A stretch of 10,698 bases of DNA from NCBI GenBank assembly GCA_965370805.1, contig CBDUVZ010000102.1, positions 1-10,698 on the forward strand, written 5' to 3'. The position numbers were made by a program, and so were the translations under genes. The notes below the pieces were generated by a model. That model saw only the letters and a program-made list of their open reading frames with translations, was not told where the DNA came from and did not search any database. Of this stretch, positions 6,205 to 10,698 are shown in pieces. This DNA comes from CBDUVZ01 sp965370805 (lineage in GTDB: Bacteria > Hydrothermota > Tepidihabitantia > Tepidihabitantales > Tepidihabitantaceae). How positions within the stretch are numbered: the stretch's first letter is position 1; each line of letters begins with the position of its first letter.

Positions 6205-7134
6205 CTATGGCTTGAATCCCCAGATGCACCAGAACTGACCGGAACCTGTGAATGATCCGGTGCCCGCGGCTATCGCCCTGCGGAATTGCTCACCGCGTTT
6301 CCTGGCGAGCCGACGATATTTCCGAACCATCCCCTCATTCATGCCGCCGGCCCGCATCTGCTTAATGATGTCCTTGTCGATATCGGAGCCTGGCTTGTGT
6401 TCTCTGATTCGCTCCCTGGTGTTTCGGTAGACTGTCTTCTGGGCCGGGGACCGGTACGGCGGTGCAATCCAGTGTACGCGTTCGTTGGAACGCACGTCCA
6501 CGTTCTTCAGCCCGCGTTGCTCCATCCACAGCGGCACATAGCAGCCGACCTGGTAGTCGCCCTGGCCCAGTTTCTTCCTGCCGGCTATCATCCGAAATAC
6601 CACTTCATAGTTGAAGAGTCTCTCTTTGATTGTCGGCTTATGGATGTTATTCCAGCCAACGCTGTCGCCACCGCCGATGGCATTGTCGAACACCGCAATG
6701 CACCCGCCCCGCTTTGTCACCCGGATGAGTTCATCAAGCGCCTTTTCCGGCTCGGCAAGGTGGCAGAATAGAACGTGGGCAACTGAGAGGTCGAACGTAT
6801 TCTTCTTGAAAGGCATGTCATAGATATCGCCTTCGACGAACGTGGCTGCATCACCCAGGCCCTGTCTTGTTGCCAGCCGTTTCGCTGTTGCCATCAGGCT
6901 TTTCTCCCGGTCCAGCCCGACCAGTTCGGCACCGGGCATGCAGTTCGGGCCGTAGGTGCGCATTATGTACCCGTGCCCGCACCCGGCATCGAGCAGCTTC
7001 ATCCCGGGTCTGAGCCGGAAGTGTTTGGCAAAGCTCGCGACCTGCTCCGGTGTCCAGATACCCCGGCGCTGGCGGATGAGGATTTCCTTCCGGGTTTTCG
7101 GGTCGTTGTAGTCAATCGGGTGCTGCTGCTTCAT
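6205..7134 (-). CDS. Class I SAM-dependent methyltransferase
   Basis: 309 residues with a Rossmann-like methyltransferase domain at about 40-180. Motif I is LLDAGCGHGY (47-56), the glycine-rich SAM loop. The acidic residue closing strand 2 is in LVGLDRE (D75). EGDIYDMPF (101-109) holds the adenine-side acidic residue. FDLSVAHVLFCHL (114-126) is the motif IV region, and RVTKRGGCIAVFD (138-150) is the motif VI region. The overall look is of the UbiE/Methyltransf_11 group. Residues 180-309 are an extra basic part (IREHKPGSDIDKDIIKQ, KYRRLARKRGEQFRR) ending FWCIWGFKP, possibly a substrate cap. No signal peptide, so cytoplasmic. AGGGG lies 7 bases before the ATG, and the gene starts 16 bases after the lipoprotein gene upstream, so the two are probably co-transcribed. 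The substrate cannot be told. Confidence 0.9.
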   Translation of the reverse strand: MKQQHPIDYNDPKTRKEILIRQRRGIWTPEQVASFAKHFRLRPGMKLLDAGCGHGYIMRTYGPNCMPGAELVGLDREKSLMATAKRLATRQGLGDAATFVEGDIYDMPFKKNTFDLSVAHVLFCHLAEPEKALDELIRVTKRGGCIAVFDNAIGGGDSVGWNNIHKPTIKERLFNYEVVFRMIAGRKKLGQGDYQVGCYVPLWMEQRGLKNVDVRSNERVHWIAPPYRSPAQKTVYRNTRERIREHKPGSDIDKDIIKQMRAGGMNEGMVRKYRRLARKRGEQFRRAIAAGTGSFTGSGQFWCIWGFKP

Positions 7135-7150
7135 GATTCTGCCCCTGGTT

Positions 7151-7852
7151 CTATGGGGAGAATGTCACCCCGGCGAGGATGTTCGACACGGCTGTCTTGA
7201 ACGGGGACCATTCGAAACCCAGCCCGAATCCGAACTGCGGCGTCACGCGGTATCTCCGCCTCCGGCCGCGGATGTGGTGAGCGATATTGACCTGAAGCAT
7301 GGTCGGCGGTATCAACTCCTGCAGAATCAGTTCGAGTTCGTCCTGAGTGAACCGCGTGAGGATATCGGCCGGTATCCCGCTGCCGGTCTTGAGCATCAGG
7401 CTCCATCTTTCCGGGCCGGTCATCGGGAAACCGCCGACCCAGCCGACTCCAAGCTGCGGGTAGCCGAGTTCGGCGAAAAAGAGGTTGTTCGTCTTCCAGG
7501 GCCGGTACTTGCCGCCGAGGACGATGTGCAGCCATCCTCCCCAGTCATCGCCGGCTTTGAGCGGCGCGCCCCAGCCCCCGGCGAGTGTGAGGTCGCCGCC
7601 GTACTTGTCCTTGTGTCCGTATGAGATGCGGCCGGCGGCGAACAGTCCGGCGTTGACGTCGCGCATCACGGACCGGCCGCCCCACCAGACCGAAGTGTCT
7701 TTCAGTATGACCCTGCCCCGATAGACCGACGCGCCGCCGCCGCCTTCGAACCCGAAGCCGTGGCCTACTTCCGAAGTCCGCGCGAGCGGCGCGATGCAGC
7801 CGGTCAGCATCAGGAACGAAGCAATCAGTACCAGGAGCCCGCGATATTCCAT
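7151..7852 (-). CDS. Putative lipoprotein, beta-rich, unknown function
   Basis: 233 residues from ATG 7852-7850, picked over an in-frame ATG six codons upstream because GGAGG (7861-7857) sits four bases before it. MEYRGLLVLIASFLMLTGC is a lipoprotein signal peptide with a good lipobox (LTGC, C19). The mature protein is rich in Gly, Trp and Tyr with alternating hydrophobic residues (GGWLHIVLGGKYRPW, FFAELGYPQLGVGWVGG, TPQFGFGLGFEW), as in outer-membrane-associated beta structures. A short helical insert (FTQDELELILQELIPP) lies around 165-180, then a basic RGRRRRYR. No family recognised. It is the first gene of the minus-strand run, with a candidate promoter about 85 bases upstream. A barrel and a lipid anchor together are unusual, so a lipid-anchored beta-sandwich is also possible. 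Confidence 0.8.
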   Translation of the reverse strand: MEYRGLLVLIASFLMLTGCIAPLARTSEVGHGFGFEGGGGASVYRGRVILKDTSVWWGGRSVMRDVNAGLFAAGRISYGHKDKYGGDLTLAGGWGAPLKAGDDWGGWLHIVLGGKYRPWKTNNLFFAELGYPQLGVGWVGGFPMTGPERWSLMLKTGSGIPADILTRFTQDELELILQELIPPTMLQVNIAHHIRGRRRRYRVTPQFGFGLGFEWSPFKTAVSNILAGVTFSP

Positions 7853-7937
7853 TCTTCCTCCACAAGGCAAGGGAACGACCGAATCCCGATGACCAGTCCT
7901 TCTGCTGCGAAGCAGGTTCGTCTCATCTACGGCTACA

Positions 7938-7965
7938 GTTCTACCGGCTGCTGCGCGCCAGTCAA
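7938..7965 (-). promoter_or_regulatory. Candidate promoter for the lipoprotein-methyltransferase operon
   Basis: Minus-strand TTGACT (7965-7960), 16-base spacer, TAGAAC (7943-7938; four of six matches to TATAAT). The start would be near 7931, giving a leader of about 80 bases that includes a small stem-loop (7902-7915). The -10 box is weak; the evidence rests on the -35 box and on the spacing shared with the other promoters here. Confidence 0.4.
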
Positions 7966-8098
7966 GAAAGGCGTTATCCCGGTAGAGCAGGAGATGCCGG
8001 TGTCCTTCCCCTGAGTCGGGCCGGGATGCCGGTGCGGACCGTCGAATTCATACTATCCGTCCGTTGGCGGGGAATCCTGCTTCCAGTTTTGGCTCTGC

Positions 8099-8422
8099 GG
8101 TTCCGATGGAGACGATGGGTAGAGGGACCTGAGAGACGAAATGGCGGATGATGTCCGGAGCAATTCGGAGAGTTGCAGGGAAAGCGACACCCCGAAGGAT
8201 ACAGGGAACACCCGGGAGGATAACGCGGGCCGCAGCCGGTTGGGTGAACCGACGGGGATTTCCCCTGATTGCAGGTCGGATGTCTTGTGGGATTCCCTCG
8301 GGGATGTCCTGCCCGACTCACCGGACAGCAGCGGCTGGAATTGCCGGGCCGGGACCTCGGACGATGATTCGGAGAGGAGCATGGAGAGGGACTCCGATGG
8401 TGACCCGTGAGAGTCGGTTTTC
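8099..8422. repeat. Degenerate 12-bp tandem repeat array 2
   Basis: Cut into 12-mers from 8099, 26 units run to 8410 and a last one to 8422. In units 1-26 the first base is a purine in 25 and the second in all 26. The clearest neighbours are GATGTCTTGTGG (8279), GATTCCCTCGGG (8291) and GATGTCCTGCCC (8303). Others, such as GATGATTCGGAG (8363), are weaker. The rough consensus is GA-Y-NNCCTCGGG. The unit at 8279 matches unit 61-72 of array 1 at 10 of 12 bases, so the two arrays appear related. Plus-strand frames give Asp/Ser-rich four-residue periods; no start codon has a good ribosome binding site. The array is more diverged than array 1. Confidence 0.7.
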
Positions 8423-8589
8423 GGCCCCCATTTCCGCCCCTAACTCCCCAAACTACCACATACTTGGCTATTACAGCCACTTCCGGGTCGCCTATCCAGC
8501 CTCCCTGTCACCATCTTACGAATATGTAAGACTGGAACACCCAGAAATGGCCCCGAAACGGCCAGCGGACTGCGGAGGAAACGAACCGC

Positions 8590-8625
8590 CAAGGCTTGCC
8601 CTGAGCGAAGTCAAACGGCCGCCAA
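8590..8625. repeat. Intergenic 'DFAQGKP' type element
   Basis: On the minus strand this stretch reads GACTTCGCTCAGGGCAAG and would translate as FDFAQGKPW. I recognise that string from spurious ORFs in intergenic DNA of many unrelated environmental bacteria. It is non-coding here: no ribosome binding site and no gene context. The true ends are not visible from a single copy. Confidence 0.5.
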
Positions 8626-8654
8626 GACTGAGGGCCGGAGCGGAGAGGAGTCTT

Positions 8655-8771
8655 ACCACGAAGACACAAAGAACACAAAGGTAGGTGGCCGGAACGGAAG
8701 GAATAAACACCAAGGCACCAAGAACACGAAGAGGAAGTAACCACAGATGGACACGGATGAACACAGATGAG
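8655..8771. repeat. Stacked ACACGAAG / ACACAGATG simple-repeat blocks
   Basis: Three neighbouring blocks of short, imperfect direct repeats. At 8655-8680, ACCACGAAGACACAAAG-type units of about 9 bases. At 8705-8731, a similar ACACCAAGGCACCAAGAACA block. At 8739-8771, CCACAGATGG, ACACGGATGA and ACACAGATGA, three units of 10 bases. Such blocks are known as dispersed intergenic sequences in many uncultured bacterial genomes and encode nothing. Their side-by-side position suggests a preferred site of insertion or amplification. Confidence 0.7.
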
Positions 8772-8782
8772 AACCGGGGGTC

Positions 8783-8816
8783 CGAATTCGTCATTCGACA
8801 TTCGCCATTCGGAATT
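8783..8816. repeat. 7-bp ATTCGNC direct repeats
   Basis: ATTCGTC, ATTCGAC, ATTCGCC and ATTCGGA follow one another from 8786 to 8813, four units with only the variable bases changing. The block starts right after the ACACAGATG repeats and resembles known dispersed intergenic repeats. It is non-coding. Confidence 0.7.
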
Positions 8817-8911
8817 GTGATAGCCGCCAAGTAACAGGAACCGTCACCCCGTTCTGCTCTGAGCAGGTGCCGTTAGATGGCTCACCGAAGTGGAGGGGTC
8901 TCTTAGGTCGT

Positions 8912-8949
8912 GTCATTGCGAGGCCGCCGAAGGCGGACGCGGCAATCTT
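8912..8949. repeat. GTCATTGCGAGG...GCAATCTT palindromic intergenic element
   Basis: The stretch begins GTCATTGCGAGG and ends GCAATCTT. ATTGC (8915-8919) pairs with GCAAT (8942-8946), and inside it CCGCC-GAA-GGCGG (8924-8936) forms a tight hairpin, so the whole folds as a two-step stem. The layout matches the TCATTGCGAGG-type small palindromic elements found between genes in many bacteria. Mobility or RNA function is unknown. Confidence 0.6.
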
Positions 8950-8957
8950 CCTTCCTC

Positions 8958-8992
8958 CAATCCGCAATCACCAATCCGCAGTCGGGAATCGG
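8958..8992. repeat. CAATCCGCA direct repeats
   Basis: CCAATCCGCAATCA is followed by CCAATCCGCAGTC and GGGAATCGGG: two near-identical units of 14 bases and a degraded third. This resembles the simple-repeat blocks just upstream and ends 28 bases before the plus-strand promoter candidate. Confidence 0.5.
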
Positions 8993-9020
8993 GGGCGGTT
9001 TGCGGCGGGTGGTATTCCAC

Positions 9021-9048
9021 TTGACAAGGGGCTGCGAGGAGGTATGCT
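9021..9048 (+). promoter_or_regulatory. Candidate sigma70-like promoter for the second propeller unit
   Basis: TTGACA (9021-9026, full match), a 16-base spacer and TATGCT (9043-9048). The start would be near 9055, about 87 bases before the GTG at 9142 and 435 before the propeller ATG at 9491, so both would be on one transcript. This is the best promoter by sequence in the window. Confidence 0.6.
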
Positions 9049-9141
9049 CGGTTGGCTAGGCGTGGACCGTCTGGGGTGGGCAGTCAAAATGCTACCTGCG
9101 CCAGGGTGTGTAGTTCAGAATCGTAGCTGGAGGCTTGAGTA

Positions 9142-9480
9142 GTGAGTAAATGCATCCCGTCCACCAGAACACAATCGTCTGCTGGCTGTGTACGGCGTTC
9201 TGAGGTACGTCGCAACGCAATTCCGGCTTTCGTTCTCGCCGTGCTGGTGGGTGCGACGCTCGCGTCCGGCCAGTGGCTGGAGACGACTATCACGCTGCCA
9301 GACTCGCTGGGCGGCGCCTACGCGCTCAACCGCCTAGTGGCTGGGCCACGTCTGGCGTCTCGACCAGAGGCCCGATTCGGGCACGAAAGACCCCTTCGAG
9401 TGATCGAGTCCCACCTGCGGCCCCCAGAGTTTCAAGGAATCCCCGAAGTAGGCGAACACCACTGCGCAAAGTCAGCATGA
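9142..9480 (+). pseudogene. Fragment of a secreted protein, probably a truncated or chimeric ORF
   Basis: 112 codons from GTG 9142, with GGAGG at 9129-9133 (8-base spacing). Residues 25-43 form a signal peptide (NAIPAFVLAVLVGATLASG) with likely cleavage before QWLETTITLPDSLGGAYALN (44-63). That reads like the beginning of a large exported beta-propeller or repeat protein. After residue 63 the character changes: RLVAGPRLASRPEARFGHER is Arg/Pro-rich and has no beta pattern, and the frame stops at 112. The 24 residues before the hydrophobic stretch are also unusual for a signal peptide. My reading is that a deletion or rearrangement joined the start of a secreted-protein gene to unrelated sequence. 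It may still be translated, since its stop lies next to the ribosome binding site of the propeller gene. An intact small secreted protein is the alternative. Confidence 0.45.
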
Positions 9481-9490
9481 GGAGGCTGCA

Positions 9491-10627
9491 ATGAGAAACC
9501 TCGGTACAATGGTGGACGTTATCCTCGTTCTGTCTGTGAGTGTCCTGGCTTGCTGTAAGGAGCCTCCGGACAACACGCCATCTCTGAGATGGCGGTACCA
9601 GACGGGCAGCTTGGTCTACTCTTCTCCTGCAATCGGCACAGACGGCACGGTCTATGTCGGGTCAGAGGACAACTACCTCTACGCCCTGAATCCTGACGGC
9701 ACGCTGAAATGGCGGTACCAGACCGGCGGTTCGGTGGTGTCCTCTCCTGCAATCGGCACAGACGGCACGGTCTATGTCGGGTCAGAGGACAACTACCTCT
9801 ACGCCCTGAATCCTGACGGCACGCTGAAATGGCGGTACCAGACCGGCAACTTGGTGTCGTCCTCCCCGGCCATCGGCGCTGACGGCACGGTCTATGTCGG
9901 GTCGCATGATGGCTACCTCTACGCCCTGAACCTGGACGGCATGCTGAGATGGCGGTACCAGACCGGCAGTTGGGTGGTGTCCTCTCCTGCGATTGGTTCA
10001 GACGGCACGGTCTATGTCGGGTCGTATGATGACTACCTCTACGCCCTGAACCCGGACGGCACGCTGAGATGGCGGTACCAGACCGGCGGTTGGGTGGAGT
10101 CTTCCCCGGCAATCGGCACAGACGGCACGGTCTATCTCGGGTTCTGTGCCCTGAATCCGGACGGCACACTGAAATGGCGGAACCAGACAGGAGGGGGGGC
10201 GGTGTCTTCCCCGGCGGTTGGGCCAGACGGTACTATCTATTATGTCGGGGCTGTTGCGTGGTCAGACTATGGGTTCTGTGCTCTGAATTCGGACGGTGCG
10301 CTGAGATGGCGGTACAAGACCGGTGGTCACCTAGAACCAAGTGCTGGACAGTGGTCTTCTCCCGCGATTGGCACAGACCGTACGGTCTATGTCGGGTCGG
10401 ATGATGGCTACCTCTACGCCCTGAACCCTGACGGCACGCTGAAATGGCGATACGAGGCAGGCGGGGTGGTGCGGTCTTCCCCCGCGATTGGCTCAAACGG
10501 CACGACCTATTTCGGGTCATATGACGGCCATCTCTATGCCATCCAGGGCGCTGGTACGCTTGCAGACGGCCCGTGGCCTAAGTTCCGACACGACAACCGG
10601 AACAGCGGCAGATTCGGCGGGCCATGA
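9491..10627 (+). CDS. PQQ-like beta-propeller lipoprotein, eight blades, near-identical repeats
   Basis: 378 residues from ATG 9491 with GGAGG at 9481-9485 (5-base spacing). The signal peptide MRNLGTMVDVILVLSVSVLA ends at CC (21-22), a good lipobox (VLAC). Eight propeller repeats follow, near SSPAIGTDGTVYVGS-x-D-x-YLYALNPDGTLKWRYQTG. Repeats 1-4 are exactly 120 bp each. Repeat 5 is 15 bp shorter (VYLGFCALNPDG in place of VYVGSYDDYLYALNPDG). Repeat 6 has extra residues (YYVGAVAWSDYGFCALN) and an insertion before the next SSPA. The protein ends GPWPKFRHDNRNSG, like its paralogue at 4919-6040. The fold is quinoprotein-like (BamB-related), probably on a membrane surface facing out of the cytoplasm; no PQQ ligand residues can be claimed. 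Partner or ligand unknown. It lies 10 bases after the fragment at 9142-9480 and may share its transcript. Confidence 0.9.
   Translation: MRNLGTMVDVILVLSVSVLACCKEPPDNTPSLRWRYQTGSLVYSSPAIGTDGTVYVGSEDNYLYALNPDGTLKWRYQTGGSVVSSPAIGTDGTVYVGSEDNYLYALNPDGTLKWRYQTGNLVSSSPAIGADGTVYVGSHDGYLYALNLDGMLRWRYQTGSWVVSSPAIGSDGTVYVGSYDDYLYALNPDGTLRWRYQTGGWVESSPAIGTDGTVYLGFCALNPDGTLKWRNQTGGGAVSSPAVGPDGTIYYVGAVAWSDYGFCALNSDGALRWRYKTGGHLEPSAGQWSSPAIGTDRTVYVGSDDGYLYALNPDGTLKWRYEAGGVVRSSPAIGSNGTTYFGSYDGHLYAIQGAGTLADGPWPKFRHDNRNSGRFGGP
9584..10140 (+). repeat. 120-bp tandem repeats inside the propeller gene
   Basis: Four full 120-bp units and the start of a fifth are in register, each beginning near CTGARATGGCGGTACCAGAC. 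Positions 9623-9727 and 9743-9847 are identical over 105 bp, synonymous sites included, so these two arose by recent duplication or gene conversion. Later units differ at scattered sites, and the register is lost in unit 5 through a 15-bp deletion. Confidence 0.9.
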
Positions 10628-10698
10628 AAGGATGCCTGCAATAGTGGCTCTTCGTGGATTCGTGTGGGTGGATGGAAGTATCTGGCTGCATGTAACCT

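Larger units (their letters stand above)
7853..9141. other. Gene-poor intergenic region with stacked repeats
   Basis: About 1.3 kb between two divergent transcription units without a supportable gene. It contains a minus-strand promoter (7938-7965), a 12-bp-period array (8099-8422), five separate short-repeat or palindromic elements (8590-8992) and a plus-strand promoter (9021-9048). Small stem-loops also occur: CTGCT/AGCAG around GCGA at 7902-7915, inside the predicted leader of the lipoprotein gene, and CTGCTC-T-GAGCAG at 8854-8866. I see nothing definable at 7966-8098, 8423-8589 or 8820-8911. Open frames here (for example 8141-8410 plus) are by-products of the repeats. Confidence 0.7.

Noticed and set aside
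8141..8410. An 89-residue Asp/Ser-rich plus-strand frame
   Set aside because: It matches the 12-bp array almost exactly, so the composition and four-residue period follow from the DNA repeat. No good ribosome binding site or promoter.
9400..9430. tRNA T-arm-like string (ATCGAGTCCCACC)
   Set aside because: No complete T-loop (GTTCRA), acceptor stem or anticodon arm can be built around it.
10632..10698. Start of a further gene reading off the window end (ATG 10632)
   Set aside because: Only 22 codons are visible, the purine-rich AAAGG directly abuts the ATG with no spacing, and the product is not recognisable.

Overview
The window is GC-rich DNA from an uncharacterised, apparently bacterial genome. 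It has Shine-Dalgarno-led genes, overlapping start and stop codons, lipoprotein signal peptides and sigma70-like promoters. The most diagnostic genes are a phenylalanyl-tRNA synthetase pair of the archaeal/eukaryotic type, which only some bacterial lineages carry (spirochaetes and some uncultured phyla). Together with PQQ-like beta-propeller lipoproteins and a 'GQWLETTITLPDSLGG' secreted-protein start, this suggests an uncultured lineage such as candidate phylum WOR-3/Stahlbacteria or a relative. That placement is an inference and cannot be proved from this window.

Layout. Positions 1-435 hold no convincing gene. They contain a 12-bp tandem array (49-216), a long inverted repeat (336-388) and a candidate promoter. 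A plus-strand operon follows: pheS (436-1950), pheT (1941-3740, overlapping pheS by 10 bp) and a small zinc-ribbon/transmembrane/coiled-coil protein (3743-4339). Convergent with it is a minus-strand block, read from high to low coordinates: a lipoprotein of unknown function (7852-7151), a class I methyltransferase (7134-6205), a possible 38-residue protein (6194-6078), an eight-blade PQQ-like propeller lipoprotein (6040-4919) and a small lipoprotein (4761-4405). Positions 7853-9141 are gene-poor. They hold a second, longer 12-bp-period array (8099-8422), then several short sequence families of the kind seen dispersed between genes in many environmental genomes. On the plus strand beyond lie a chimeric-looking secreted-protein fragment (9142-9480) and a second PQQ-like propeller lipoprotein (9491-10627) with an almost perfect 120-bp internal repeat.

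How the genes fit together. PheS and PheT form the synthetase that charges tRNA-Phe. The third gene of that operon is translationally close but has no known link. The other genes mostly encode envelope lipoproteins with beta-rich folds, plus one methyltransferase; no pathway is evident. Five candidate promoters share a TTGAC-N, 16-base spacer, TATAAT-like layout and sit in front of the transcription units.

The points most worth a second look are the four-cysteine zinc ribbon inserted in PheT, the two related 12-bp-period arrays, the palindrome before pheS and the repeat dynamics of the second propeller gene. I see no CRISPR, tRNA, rRNA, transposase or defence system, and no clear evidence of a wholly new system.
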